A stretch of 64,000 bases of DNA from CAJMSU01 sp964650315 (GTDB lineage Bacteria > Bacillota_I > Bacilli_A > RF39 > UBA660): contig CAZYQE010000001.1 in the NCBI GenBank assembly GCA_964650315.1, forward strand, positions 62,001 through 126,000. The letters run 5' to 3'. Below the pieces are notes generated by a model. It made no database searches and was not told the DNA's origin. It worked only from the letters and a program-made list of their open reading frames with translations. The translations under genes were made by a program, and so were the position numbers. Positions 15,727 through 25,668 of the stretch are shown here, one piece after another. Position 1 is the stretch's first letter; each line of letters begins with the position of its first letter.

Positions 15727-16443
15727 ATGGAAAGATTACAAAAAGTTATTGCGGAGTCTGGAATTACATCTAGAAGAAAAGCAGAAGAGTTAATTGTAGA
15801 TGGTAAAGTAAGAGTTAATGGAGAAATAGTTACTACTTTAGGAACCAAAGTATCTTCTAGTGATGAAATATTAGTTAATAATAAAATGATTTCTAAAGAG
15901 TCTAAAGAATATTATTTATTAAATAAACCTAGAGGAGTAGTTACTACTACTAGAGATGATAAAAATAGAAAAACAGTAGTAGATTTAATTAAAACTAATA
16001 CTAGGATATATCCAGTAGGAAGATTAGATTATGATACTACAGGTTTATTACTATTAACTAATGATGGAGAGTTTGCTAATTTATTAACTCATCCTAGTAA
16101 AAAAGTTGAAAAAGTATATGTTGCGAAATTAAAAGGTATAATTACTGGAGAAGCTATTAATAAATTAAAAAGTGGAGTAGTTATTGATAATATTAAATTA
16201 TCTTCTCCTAGAGTAAAATTAAAGAAAATAAATAAATCTTCTAATACATGTATAGTAGAAATTACTATTACTGAGGGTAAAAATCATCAAGTAAAAAATA
16301 TGTTTAAAGAAGTTGGTTATGAAGTATTAAAATTAAAAAGAGAAAAACTATATTTCTTTACTATAGATAATTTAAAATCAGGTGATTATAGAAAATTAAC
16401 ACCTAAAGAAGTAAGTAGAGTTTATAATATAAAAAACAAATGA
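15727..16443 (+). CDS. rluB: RsuA/RluB-family 23S rRNA pseudouridine synthase
   Basis: 238 residues. An N-terminal S4 RNA-binding domain (LQKVIAESGITSRRKAEELI) is followed by the catalytic domain with VGRLDYDTTGLLLLTNDGE, where the Asp of GRLD is the catalytic residue, and the closing EGKNHQVKNM motif. The enzyme isomerises a uridine of helix 89 region 23S rRNA (RluB role) in the cytoplasm. The ATG at 15727 fits GGTGATA; the ATG at 15715 lies upstream of that site. It is transcribed alone between the coat-like gene and ferredoxin. Confidence 0.93.
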   Translation: MERLQKVIAESGITSRRKAEELIVDGKVRVNGEIVTTLGTKVSSSDEILVNNKMISKESKEYYLLNKPRGVVTTTRDDKNRKTVVDLIKTNTRIYPVGRLDYDTTGLLLLTNDGEFANLLTHPSKKVEKVYVAKLKGIITGEAINKLKSGVVIDNIKLSSPRVKLKKINKSSNTCIVEITITEGKNHQVKNMFKEVGYEVLKLKREKLYFFTIDNLKSGDYRKLTPKEVSRVYNIKNK

Positions 16444-16460
16444 TTTAATCATTTGTTTTT
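16433..16460. terminator. Bidirectional terminator between rluB and ferredoxin
   Basis: AAAACAAATGAT pairs with ATCATTTGTTTT over TTA, with flanking A/T tracts. Confidence 0.8.
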
Positions 16461-16648
16461 TATTCTTCTTCAATTGCAGCTGTTGGACAAGATTCTACTG
16501 CTTCTTTAACATCTGCTTCTAGATCACTTGGAACATCACTATTAACTACTTTAGACATTCCTTCATCATCAAATTCAAATACTTTATCACAGATAGAAAC
16601 ACAAGCTCCACATCCAATACAAGCATCCTTATTTACGTTTACTTTCAT
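16460..16648 (-). CDS. Single-cluster 4Fe-4S ferredoxin
   Basis: A 62-residue electron carrier. CIGCGACVSIC near residue 11 supplies the cluster cysteines and CPTAAIEEE near the C terminus supplies the last Cys-Pro, the layout of the small Bacillus/Thermotoga-type [4Fe-4S] ferredoxins. Acidic overall, as expected for a soluble electron donor. The redox partner is not encoded nearby. The start is supported by AGGAGATTTG. Confidence 0.92.
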   Translation of the reverse strand: MKVNVNKDACIGCGACVSICDKVFEFDDEGMSKVVNSDVPSDLEADVKEAVESCPTAAIEEE

Positions 16649-16774
16649 TTCAAATCTCCTTTACTCTTTTATTATACCTAATTTTATTATTTACGTAAAG
16701 AAGTAATTGAGTAATTGTTTATATTTAATTTTCATAGATTATATGTTAGAATTATAATAGGAAGGTGAAGTAGT

Positions 16775-17650
16775 ATGAGAAGTAGAATGGAACGTTATCA
16801 TAATGAAGAAAACCATGATACATATTCTAGGTCAAATAAAAATCAAGACTTATATGAAAATCTTGGTAAAAATACTAGATATACTAGTTTCAGTGATATT
16901 ACTAGTTCTAATGTATTTGATATAGATGAAGCAAAACAAAATATTACTACTAGACAAGGTTATCAACAAATGAAAGAATATGATGACATGATTGCTCCAC
17001 CTAAAATAAAAAAAGAATTAGATGAGTTCAATTACTTATATCAAGATAGAGAAAATAGAGTTTATGATATAAATAGTGCTTTAAAAGAAGCTAGAGAAAA
17101 TAGAATAGAACGTGATGAATTAGAAGAAAAAAGAAAATTAAAAAATACTAATTATAATATTTTAGCTAGTCTTAATAAAGAAGAATTAGAAAAATATAGA
17201 AAAGAAAAAGTAGAAAGAACTAAACCAGACGAAGAAGAGTTGCAAGAATTAATTAATACTATAACTTCTAAGACATTAGCTGGTGAAATAGATAAAAAAG
17301 CTTCTCTAGATTTACTAAGTGATTTAATGGCTACTGATAAAGATGATGAAGTAGAAGGACAAAAACCTAAAGAAGATGATTTAGAATTATCTAAAGAAAT
17401 ATTAGATAAAGACCAATTAGATAAAGTAAAAGAAATAAAAGATAATAAAGAAGAAACAGATAAAAAAAGTATAATGGAAAATGCTGATGAAGATTTCTAT
17501 ACTAGAAGTATGGATTTATCAGATAAAGATTTTGATTTAGGTGATATAGGAGAGAAAAAAATGCCTGTAATAATAAAGATATTATTATTCTTAATAATAG
17601 TAGCTGTTTTAGCAGGTGTAGGATTTTTTGTATATAAGAACTTTATGTAA
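16775..17650 (+). CDS. Tail-anchored charged protein of unknown function
   Basis: 291 residues. About 265 residues of hydrophilic, Glu/Lys/Asp-rich, largely disordered or helical sequence are followed by one C-terminal membrane helix (PVIIKILLFLIIVAVLAGVG) and a short YKNFM tail. With no signal peptide, the large part should stay in the cytoplasm, anchored by its tail. Repeated DIDEAKQN and KEELEKYRKEK segments suggest helices that bind a partner. No homologue is recognised. AAGGTGAAG supports the start; its own terminator follows directly. Confidence 0.6.
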   Translation: MRSRMERYHNEENHDTYSRSNKNQDLYENLGKNTRYTSFSDITSSNVFDIDEAKQNITTRQGYQQMKEYDDMIAPPKIKKELDEFNYLYQDRENRVYDINSALKEARENRIERDELEEKRKLKNTNYNILASLNKEELEKYRKEKVERTKPDEEELQELINTITSKTLAGEIDKKASLDLLSDLMATDKDDEVEGQKPKEDDLELSKEILDKDQLDKVKEIKDNKEETDKKSIMENADEDFYTRSMDLSDKDFDLGDIGEKKMPVIIKILLFLIIVAVLAGVGFFVYKNFM

Positions 17651-17671
17651 GCACAAAATGTGCTTTTTTTT
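17650..17671 (+). terminator. Rho-independent terminator
   Basis: AGCACA and TGTGCT form the stem over a three-base loop, followed by eight T; the stop codon overlaps the stem start. Confidence 0.85.
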
Positions 17672-17740
17672 GTGGAATATTATTTAAAACTTTTTAAGTT
17701 TATGATATGATTATATAAGAAGATGTAGGAGGACTAACTC

Positions 17741-18574
17741 ATGAACTTAAAATTTTTAGTAAACGATTATGTATTAATATGGAATCTATTATTTCAGGCT
17801 TCTGTTTCTGAAAAGATTCATAAATTAAAACAAAAACTTTGGGATAATTATAAAATAGAATATAATAAAACTTATTATGATAAGGATTATATTTTGCAAG
17901 ATTATAAGAACTTTATTCCTAATGATGATACTGTATATAATATGGTATTAGAAACTAAGGAATATGAAAGAATAAAAAAAGATACTGAAAAATATCGTAA
18001 TATGTTATTAAAAAAATGGGATGAAAATAAAAGAAAAGTAAAAGCAGAATTAAAAGACATATTAAGATTTAATGTAGAAGATTATAAAGTACTAGTTGTT
18101 AGTAATTTAATGAATACAGTAGATACTACTATTATTAAAGATCAAAAAGAAAATGTAATAGTATTTGGTTTACCATCAGATGGTACTAATAAGATAATTA
18201 TAGATTTATTATATGAAATATTAAAAAGAGAAACTAGAAATTATAATAGTAAACATAGAAATATAGTTAAAGCTGTTATTGAGTTAGCTATATTAAATGA
18301 ACTTCCTACAAGACTTAATAAAAGAAGTCACTATCTAACAGGAAGTGTAGCTCGTGATAATATTAAAAGACAAATATATCCATATTGGTTAATGTATTTA
18401 GGGGCTACAAAAGAAGAAATGTTAGAATATATGATGAGAGATAAAATAGCTTTCAATATAGATGATTTTACATATGAAAGACAATTAAAAAATGTAGATT
18501 TATTAAAATTTATAGATTTTTGCATAAGAAATAAAAAACATATTATTAAAAGTAATGACTTAGAAGTTATATAA
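17741..18574 (+). CDS. Conserved-looking soluble protein of unknown function upstream of polC
   Basis: 277 residues with GTAGGAGG before the ATG. Helical throughout, with a charged N-terminal half (residues 20-110) and a more structured C-terminal half containing RNIVKAVIELAILNELPTR, then RSHYLTGSVARDNIKRQIYP and YWLMYLGATKEEM. These Tyr/Arg/Trp-rich helices look conserved, but I recognise no family and no catalytic motif. It ends 22 bases before polC, so the two are probably co-transcribed. This is not the usual polC neighbourhood (rseP-proS). Confidence 0.55.
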   Translation: MNLKFLVNDYVLIWNLLFQASVSEKIHKLKQKLWDNYKIEYNKTYYDKDYILQDYKNFIPNDDTVYNMVLETKEYERIKKDTEKYRNMLLKKWDENKRKVKAELKDILRFNVEDYKVLVVSNLMNTVDTTIIKDQKENVIVFGLPSDGTNKIIIDLLYEILKRETRNYNSKHRNIVKAVIELAILNELPTRLNKRSHYLTGSVARDNIKRQIYPYWLMYLGATKEEMLEYMMRDKIAFNIDDFTYERQLKNVDLLKFIDFCIRNKKHIIKSNDLEVI

Positions 18575-18596
18575 CACCATAGATGGGGGGATTATA

Positions 18597-21500
18597 ATGG
18601 ATGATAAATTAAAATTATTATTAGATAAAATTAATTTAGATAAAGAAAATTATAAATATTTTTCTAATGCCAAACTTACTAAGATAAAAGTAAGTTCAAA
18701 AGATAATAGTTGGAATGTATTTATAAAAAATGATAATCCCTTACCAGTAGATATAATAGAAGAATTAGAAGATAAGAAGACTAATTTAGATGAGAATATC
18801 TCATCTATTACTTTTGTATTTGATATAGAAAATATAGATATAAATATATATTATAGTTATTATAAATATGTATTAAATAAATTAAAAGATGAATTAAAAA
18901 TATTAGGTGTATTTGAAAATAGTTTAAAGATAGAAGATGGTTTCTTAAAATTAGAAGTAACTAATGAAGTAGAAAAAGAAAAATTTGAAAACTGTATAGA
19001 TAAGTTTAATAAAATATATAAGTCTTTAGGTTATACTTTTAATATAGATATTTCTATTAAAGAAGAAAAAACTATATTACATGATATAGAAGAAGAATTA
19101 GAAGAAGAAGTAAATACTATTAAGAGAAAAGTTAAAGAGAAGAAGAAAAAGATTGATAATATAGTTTTGGGAAAAAGTATAAGAAATAGACCTATAAAAA
19201 TAAAAACTTTAGTTGGAGAAGATAATGACGTTACTGTAGAAGGTCATGTTTTTGCGGTTGATTTATTTGAATCTAATAGATCCGATTTTAAGATAATTAC
19301 TTTAAAGATTACCGATTATTCAGATAGTATATACTGTAAAGTATTTGTTAGAGATAAAGAAGAATATAAAAGATTATCTAAAGAATTAAAGAAGGGTAAA
19401 TGGTATAAAATTAAAGGTTATACTAAAAATGATAGTTTCGCTCGTGAATTAGTATTAAATGCTAGAGATATAGTTGAAGTAGAAAAAGAAGAAGAAGTAA
19501 TAACTGATAAAGAAAAAGTTAAAAGAGTTGAACTTCATACTCATACTAAAATGAGTCAAATGGATGGTATATGTGGTGATGTAGAAGTAGTTAAAAGGGC
19601 TATTGACCTAGGACATAAAGCGATTGCAATTACTGATCATAATGGAGTACAAGCTTTTCCACATGTATTTAATTATGTTACTAATTATAATAAGAATTTA
19701 ACTGAAGGAGAAGAACCTTTTAAAGCAATTTATGGTACAGAACTTACTTTAATAGATGATACTGTTGATATAGTAATAAGACCTAATAATAAAAATATGT
19801 TAGAAGAAACTTATGTAGTATTTGACTTTGAAACTACTGGTTTTAATGCTGGTGGAGCAGATTCTATTATTGAAATAGGTGCTGTTAAAATATGCAATGG
19901 TGAAATAATAGATAGATATGATGAATTAATTAATCCAGGTAGAAAACTACCTCAAAAGATTATAGATTTAACTAATATTACAGATGATATGTTAAAAGAT
20001 AAACCTAGTGAAGAAGAAGCAGTTAAAGACTTTATAGAATGGTTTGGAGATCTTCCTATGGTTGCTCATAATGCTAAGTTTGATGTCTCATTCTTAGAAA
20101 TGGCATATCAAAAATACAATCTAGGTGAATTTAAAAATACAGTAATAGATACATTAGAATTATCTCGTACTATGGATAATAATTATGCTAGACATTCTTT
20201 ATCTGCACTTGTTAAAAGATATGATGTTCCTTGGGATGAATCTGCTCATCATAGAGGAGATTATGATGCAGAAGGAACTGCTTTAGTATTTCATAAAATG
20301 TTAAAGAAATTATCTAACAGAAATATAGATAATATGGATGAGTTAGATAAACTAGTAAGTAAAGATGAGATACATAAATATGGAACAGCTTATCATGTAA
20401 ATTTACTAGTAAAGAATAAAACTGGTCTAAAGAACTTATTTAAAATAGTATCTTTAGCTAATACTAAATATTTATATAAAACCCCTAGAATATTAAGAAG
20501 TGAAATAGAAAAATATAGAGATGGATTATTAGTTGGTAGTGGTTGTTATGAAAGCGAAGTATTTAGACTTGCTAAAGCTAAGAGTGAAGATGAACTTTCT
20601 AATATTATAAGATTCTATGATTATGTAGAAGTACAACCCCTAGAATGTTATAATCATTTAATTCAAACAGGAGACTTTGCTACTGAAGTAGAACTTGCTT
20701 CTCATATAGAAAAAATAATTAGAGTGACAGAAGAAGCAGGTAAGATTATAGTTGCTACTGGTGATGTTCATCATATAAAACGTGATGATAAAATCTATAG
20801 AGAAATAATTGTTAATCAAAAAGTACCTGGTGGAGGAAGACATCCACTTGCTAGAAATAATATTAAAGAAATACCATCTAATCATTTTAGAACTACTACT
20901 GAAATGTTAAATGATTTTAAATTTTTAGGTAAAGAAAAAGCTTATGAATTAGTAGTAGAAAACACTAATAAAATTTCTGATTTATGTGAAATAGTAGAAG
21001 TAATTATAGATACTAAGGGTATTCCATTCTCACCTAGAGTAAAAGGTGATGATGGAGAATATTTAGATTGTCCTGTTGTTGTTACTGATTTAGTTTATAC
21101 TAAAGCTAAAGATTGGTATGGAGAAACTCTACCATATATGATTGAAGAGCGAATTGCTACAGAACTTTATGGAGATATTTTATATAAAATAATTACTGAA
21201 AGATTAGATAAGAAGAAATTATCAGAAGAAGAAAAAGAAGTTAAAGCCCATGAAGAATTACATGACTTAGTTATTTCTGGTAAAGATAATGTTATTAAGT
21301 TTATAGAAGATTATATAAAAGAAACTACTGATGAAGAATTAACTGATAGAAAATTAAATAATAGAGTTAAAAAATCTTTAGGAGGTATTATTGGTGGAGG
21401 ATTTGATCCAATATACTTAATATCTGAAAGATTAGTTAAACATTCTAATGAAGAAGGTTATTTAGTTGGTTCACGTGGATCAGTTGGTTCAAGTTTCGTT

Positions 21501-23171
21501 GCGACTATGATGGGTATAACTGAAGTTAATCCACTTCCTGCTCATTATAGATGCAAACATTGTAAAACTAGTATATTTGAAGATGAAACTGGAGAGTCAC
21601 TTGGTGCAACTTATTCATCAGGATTTGACTTACCAGATAAGAAATGTCCTAATTGTAAGAAAGATATGTTAAAAGATGGACAAGATATGCCATTCGCAAC
21701 ATTCTTAGGATTTAATGCAGATAAAGTACCAGATATAGATCTTAATTTCTCAGATTTAAATCAAGCTAGTGCTCATGCTTATACAAAAGTATTATTTGGG
21801 GAAGATAATGTATATCGTGCCGGTACTATTGGTACGGTTGCTGATAAAACAGCTTTTGGATTTGTAAAAGGTTATTTAGAAGAAAAAGAAATTACTGATA
21901 TGCGTAATGCTGAAATAGAAAGACTTGCTCTAGGGTGTACAGGAGTTAAAAGAACTACTGGACAACATCCAGGAGGAATAGTTGTTATTCCAGATTATAT
22001 GGAAGTATCAGACTTTACACCATTCCAGTATCCTGCAGATGATATAAAAGCAGAGTGGAGAACTACTCACTTTGATTATCACTCAATTGATCAATGTTTA
22101 TTAAAACTAGATATTCTAGGTCATTCAGATCCAACACAATTAAGATTAATTGCTAAACAATCTAATACTGATGTATTAAAAGTACCAATGGATGATAAAG
22201 AAACAATGTCTTTATTTACATCCACTAAAGCATTAGGAGTTACTACTAAAGAAATAATGTGTAATACAGGTACTTTAGGTATCCCAGAGTTTGGAACACC
22301 ATTTACAATAAAATTAGTAGAAGACACTAAACCAACTACCTTTGGAGAACTTGTTAAAATATCAGGTCTTTCTCATGGTACTGATGTATGGCTTGGTAAT
22401 GCCCAAAAATTAATAGAGAAAAAAGTTGTTCCATTTAAAGAAACAATTGGCTGTCGTGACGATATTATGGTTAATCTTATGTATAATGGAATAGAACCTA
22501 TAGAAGCATTCCAAATAATGGAGTTTGTTCGTAAAGGTAGAGCATCTAAAGATCCAGATGTATGGAAAAAATATGTCAAGATAATGGAAGAAGGAAACAT
22601 ACCTAAATGGTTTATAAAATCTTGTCAAAAGATTAAATACATGTTCCCTAAAGCACATGCAGCTGCTTATGTTATCTCAGCTTTTAGAATAGCTTGGTAT
22701 AAAGTACATATGCCAGTATACTTCTATAGTTCTTGGTATTCATCAAAAGCAGTAGATGTAGAAATTAATTCTATGATTAGTGGATATGACTCTATTAAGA
22801 AAAAAATAGAAGAAATAGAAGAAAAAGGATATGAAGCATCTAATAAAGAGATGAATCAATTAGAAAGTTTAAGAATAGCTTTAGAAGCAACTGCTCGTGG
22901 AATAAAATTCTTAAATGTAGACCTATACAATAGTGAAGCCACTGACTGGGTAGTTAAAAATGATAATGAGATATATCCACCATTCAATTCTATAGATGGA
23001 TTAGGTGATACAGTTGCCCATAACATAGTAAGAGAAAGAAAAAAGAAACCATTTATTAGTATAGAAGATATCCAACATCGTGCAAAAATATCTCAAACAC
23101 TAATAGAAAAAATGAAAGAAATGGATATATTAAAAGATTTACCAGACTCTAATCAATTATCACTATTTTAA
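18597..23171 (+). CDS. polC: DNA polymerase III PolC, replicative polymerase with intrinsic 3'-5' exonuclease
   Basis: 1524 residues, close to the usual 1430-1460 plus a longer N terminus. Order of domains: N-terminal domain; OB fold (about 200-300, LVGEDNDVTVEGHVFAVDLF); PHP domain (HTHTKMSQMDGICG); an inserted DnaQ-type exonuclease with DFETTGFN, HNAKFD and HRGDYDAEGTA; and the polymerase core with a zinc knuckle (CKHC and CPNCKKDM). The catalytic PDIDLNFSD lies near residue 1045. The C terminus ends SNQLSLF, a canonical sliding-clamp-binding pentapeptide. This is the lead replicative polymerase of low-GC Gram-positives. GGGGGG precedes the ATG. Confidence 0.98.
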   Translation: MDDKLKLLLDKINLDKENYKYFSNAKLTKIKVSSKDNSWNVFIKNDNPLPVDIIEELEDKKTNLDENISSITFVFDIENIDINIYYSYYKYVLNKLKDELKILGVFENSLKIEDGFLKLEVTNEVEKEKFENCIDKFNKIYKSLGYTFNIDISIKEEKTILHDIEEELEEEVNTIKRKVKEKKKKIDNIVLGKSIRNRPIKIKTLVGEDNDVTVEGHVFAVDLFESNRSDFKIITLKITDYSDSIYCKVFVRDKEEYKRLSKELKKGKWYKIKGYTKNDSFARELVLNARDIVEVEKEEEVITDKEKVKRVELHTHTKMSQMDGICGDVEVVKRAIDLGHKAIAITDHNGVQAFPHVFNYVTNYNKNLTEGEEPFKAIYGTELTLIDDTVDIVIRPNNKNMLEETYVVFDFETTGFNAGGADSIIEIGAVKICNGEIIDRYDELINPGRKLPQKIIDLTNITDDMLKDKPSEEEAVKDFIEWFGDLPMVAHNAKFDVSFLEMAYQKYNLGEFKNTVIDTLELSRTMDNNYARHSLSALVKRYDVPWDESAHHRGDYDAEGTALVFHKMLKKLSNRNIDNMDELDKLVSKDEIHKYGTAYHVNLLVKNKTGLKNLFKIVSLANTKYLYKTPRILRSEIEKYRDGLLVGSGCYESEVFRLAKAKSEDELSNIIRFYDYVEVQPLECYNHLIQTGDFATEVELASHIEKIIRVTEEAGKIIVATGDVHHIKRDDKIYREIIVNQKVPGGGRHPLARNNIKEIPSNHFRTTTEMLNDFKFLGKEKAYELVVENTNKISDLCEIVEVIIDTKGIPFSPRVKGDDGEYLDCPVVVTDLVYTKAKDWYGETLPYMIEERIATELYGDILYKIITERLDKKKLSEEEKEVKAHEELHDLVISGKDNVIKFIEDYIKETTDEELTDRKLNNRVKKSLGGIIGGGFDPIYLISERLVKHSNEEGYLVGSRGSVGSSFVATMMGITEVNPLPAHYRCKHCKTSIFEDETGESLGATYSSGFDLPDKKCPNCKKDMLKDGQDMPFATFLGFNADKVPDIDLNFSDLNQASAHAYTKVLFGEDNVYRAGTIGTVADKTAFGFVKGYLEEKEITDMRNAEIERLALGCTGVKRTTGQHPGGIVVIPDYMEVSDFTPFQYPADDIKAEWRTTHFDYHSIDQCLLKLDILGHSDPTQLRLIAKQSNTDVLKVPMDDKETMSLFTSTKALGVTTKEIMCNTGTLGIPEFGTPFTIKLVEDTKPTTFGELVKISGLSHGTDVWLGNAQKLIEKKVVPFKETIGCRDDIMVNLMYNGIEPIEAFQIMEFVRKGRASKDPDVWKKYVKIMEEGNIPKWFIKSCQKIKYMFPKAHAAAYVISAFRIAWYKVHMPVYFYSSWYSSKAVDVEINSMISGYDSIKKKIEEIEEKGYEASNKEMNQLESLRIALEATARGIKFLNVDLYNSEATDWVVKNDNEIYPPFNSIDGLGDTVAHNIVRERKKKPFISIEDIQHRAKISQTLIEKMKEMDILKDLPDSNQLSLF

Positions 23172-23176
23172 AGTGT

Positions 23177-23212
23177 AAAGTAATAGACAAAAATAAGTGT
23201 CTATTACTTTTA
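23177..23212 (+). terminator. Probable terminator of polC
   Basis: AAAGTAATAGACA pairs perfectly with TGTCTATTACTTT (13 pairs, eight-base loop). The T tract is short and interrupted (TTTTATT). Confidence 0.65.
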
Positions 23213-23245
23213 TTATGATATAATTAATATGATAGAGGTGTTTAT

Positions 23246-23407
23246 ATGGATAATGAAGATTATAAGTTTTTAGAAAGAGAAACAAATATACCAGATGAAG
23301 ATAATTTAGAGGATACAGTTGATTTAAAAGACCAATTAAAAATAGTAAAAGAAGTATTATCTGATACTATTATTGCGGATGAGGATGATTTATATGGACA
23401 AGATTAA
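23246..23407 (+). CDS. Small acidic protein (53 residues) preceding the 473-residue unknown gene
   Basis: ATG at 23246 with AGAGGTG eight bases before it; it ends at a TAA at 23405-23407. The product is highly acidic (ETNIPDEDNLEDTVDLKD) with a helical C-terminal half (QLKIVKEVLSDTIIADEDD). Its end overlaps the next gene by 14 bases, typical of translational coupling, which argues that it is a real gene. Function unknown. Confidence 0.55.
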   Translation: MDNEDYKFLERETNIPDEDNLEDTVDLKDQLKIVKEVLSDTIIADEDDLYGQD

Positions 23408-24800
23408 ATCACAAACTGAATTCTTTGATAGAATGAAATATGAATTAGGAAAAAGTAATAACCCTAGTAAACAAAGATTTGATAGTTATGTATATTCTGA
23501 ATTAATAAGAATTGGTGTTACAGAAGAAGAACAAGCTCAAGATGTAAGAAACGAATTATTTGAATTAACAAATCTTAAACTTAAAAACCTTAGGAACATA
23601 AAAACATTTTTTACAAAAGGATTTCAATGGTTTATAAACCAAAAGAACTTTCCTAATATAGGTAATGCTATTAAACTATATATTCCTCTAGATGCAAAAC
23701 ATTTATGTCCAGGAGCAGAACAATTATTTACATACATGGATAAAGAAAATATTCCTACTCAATCTAAAATAAGACCAGATATAACTTTTGACAATGTAGT
23801 AGTAAGAGTTAAAGATATAAAAGATGCTGAAAAAGTGATAGAGTATGTAAAAAATAATTCATATATACAAGAAGGTTTACTTACTCCAAATCCATTCGCA
23901 ATAAATAAAGATAATATTGTCATAACTATGGATGGATTAGAAAGTTATAATTCTAGAACATCTGATTATATATCTAATTATATTTGGAATAATAAAGATA
24001 ATTTAAATAATATAAATATGGATACATTTAAAGAATATTTAAAAAAACAACAAGAAAAATTAAGTATAGATTCATCTAAAGATAGAAACTTTGATCTTAA
24101 AAATATTACAGATATATTATTAATGTCTGTTAATGATAATACAAATGATTATGAGAAATTTAGAATATTATCTGATAGAATACAAAAAGGAGCACCAACA
24201 GCTAAAGAAGTATTAGATTTCGCTATTAATTTATTAATTAGTAAATATGGTATTAATATAGCTAAAAGAAATCTAGTGAAGTATATAGAAACAGGAAATA
24301 GTAATATGTTTTCTAGAGATCATAAAAGTAGAGAGAAAATTAAAATTAATTTAACCCCAGAAATAGCTAAAGGTGTTGTAGAAGCTAATATTAATAGTGA
24401 TAAATATGAAGATTATATTGAATATTTATTAAATGTTGCTAAAGATGAAAGAGTTAAAATATTAAATGCAGCAGCATCAGAGACTTTACATAATTATGGT
24501 AAAGAAAATCCTAATCAATTAATTTTTGCTATTAAAAGAGCTATGTCAACTGGAGATTATACAGGATTTACTAAATATAGAAAAGAGGATATTGAAAAGA
24601 AACATAATTATAGATTAGATTTAATTGCTAATGTAGATCCAAATGAAATATTAGATTTAGTAAAAAGGCATTTACAAAATAATGGTATTGATTATAATAA
24701 TATGAGTACTGACCAAATATTAGGGGAGTATAATACTATAATTGGTCAAGATAATACATTAGAATTAAATACAGAAGAATTTACCCAAGGTGTAAAATAA
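23394..24800 (+). CDS. Unknown protein, possibly HopA1-like
   Basis: The ATG at 23394 follows GAGG; an in-frame TTG 21 bases earlier is less likely. 468 residues, soluble, no signal peptide. Residues 90-200 (IKLYIPLDAKHLCPGAEQL, then RPDITFDNVVVRVKDI, then LTPNPFAINKDNIVI) recall the HopA1 effector/lanthipeptide-synthetase-associated fold, where substrate-binding strands alternate with a late Arg/Asp pattern; this resemblance is weak. The C-terminal half is helical with LNAAASETLHNYG. The gene ends one base before truB and starts inside a small acidic gene, so the three probably form an operon. Function not assigned. Confidence 0.5.
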   Translation: MDKIKSQTEFFDRMKYELGKSNNPSKQRFDSYVYSELIRIGVTEEEQAQDVRNELFELTNLKLKNLRNIKTFFTKGFQWFINQKNFPNIGNAIKLYIPLDAKHLCPGAEQLFTYMDKENIPTQSKIRPDITFDNVVVRVKDIKDAEKVIEYVKNNSYIQEGLLTPNPFAINKDNIVITMDGLESYNSRTSDYISNYIWNNKDNLNNINMDTFKEYLKKQQEKLSIDSSKDRNFDLKNITDILLMSVNDNTNDYEKFRILSDRIQKGAPTAKEVLDFAINLLISKYGINIAKRNLVKYIETGNSNMFSRDHKSREKIKINLTPEIAKGVVEANINSDKYEDYIEYLLNVAKDERVKILNAAASETLHNYGKENPNQLIFAIKRAMSTGDYTGFTKYRKEDIEKKHNYRLDLIANVDPNEILDLVKRHLQNNGIDYNNMSTDQILGEYNTIIGQDNTLELNTEEFTQGVK

Positions 24801-24801
24801 T

Positions 24802-25659
24802 ATGAAAGAAAATATAAATGGCGTATTAGTTGTTAATAAAGAAAAAGGTATGACCTCCAGGGATGTAGTAAATGAAATATGTAAGATATTTAATACTAAA
24901 AAGGTTGGTCATACTGGAACACTTGATCCTTTAGCAGAAGGTGTTTTAGTTGTGACTATTGGTAATGCTACTAAGATAAGTGAATTATTAACTTCAGAAT
25001 ATAAAGAATATATTGCAGAAGCTATCCTAGGTATTAAAACAGATACTTATGATATAGAAGGTAAAGTAATAGATAAAAAAGATATAAATAATGATATTAA
25101 TTTAAAAGATACTATTTCTAGTTATAAAAAAACTTATATGCAAGAAGTACCAATCTATTCTGCAGTAAAAGTAAATGGTAAAAAATTATATGAATATGCT
25201 AGAAATAATGAAGAAGTTAAATTACCTAAAAAGAAAGTAACTATTAAAGAAATAGAATTGTTAAGTATTAATAAAAATAAATTTGTATTTAAAGCACTAG
25301 TATCTAAAGGTTGTTATATAAGAAGTTTAATTAATGATATTGGAGAAAGTCTAAATACATATGCTACTATGACTAAACTTATTAGAACTAAACTAGGTAA
25401 GTTTAGAATAGAAGATTCATATACTTTAGATGATATAAGAAATAATAATTATAAATTATATTCTATAGATGAAGCACTAGATTATCCTGTAATAGAAATA
25501 GAAGATGATTTATATAAAAAAATATCTAATGGAGTAAAAATAGATAATAAATATAACATAAAAGATAAAGTAATATTTAAATATAAAGATAAATTACTTG
25601 GAATATATGAAAAAGATAATAATATATTAAAGACATGGAAGAATTTTAATACTAAGTAA
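24802..25659 (+). CDS. truB: tRNA pseudouridine-55 synthase TruB
   Basis: 285 residues. Catalytic motif KVGHTGTLDPLAEGVLVV with the nucleophilic Asp, preceded by KEKGMTSRDVVN, then PIYSAVKVNGKKLYEYAR and the CYIRSLINDIGE motif, all in the TruB order. A short C-terminal PUA-like extension (residues 225-285) is present. The enzyme makes pseudouridine 55 in the T loop of tRNAs. Usually followed by ribF and rpsO in Firmicutes; here rpsO follows after one zincin gene and ribF is missing. AAGGTG precedes the start. Confidence 0.95.
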   Translation: MKENINGVLVVNKEKGMTSRDVVNEICKIFNTKKVGHTGTLDPLAEGVLVVTIGNATKISELLTSEYKEYIAEAILGIKTDTYDIEGKVIDKKDINNDINLKDTISSYKKTYMQEVPIYSAVKVNGKKLYEYARNNEEVKLPKKKVTIKEIELLSINKNKFVFKALVSKGCYIRSLINDIGESLNTYATMTKLIRTKLGKFRIEDSYTLDDIRNNNYKLYSIDEALDYPVIEIEDDLYKKISNGVKIDNKYNIKDKVIFKYKDKLLGIYEKDNNILKTWKNFNTK

Positions 25660-25668
25660 GGTGATAAT

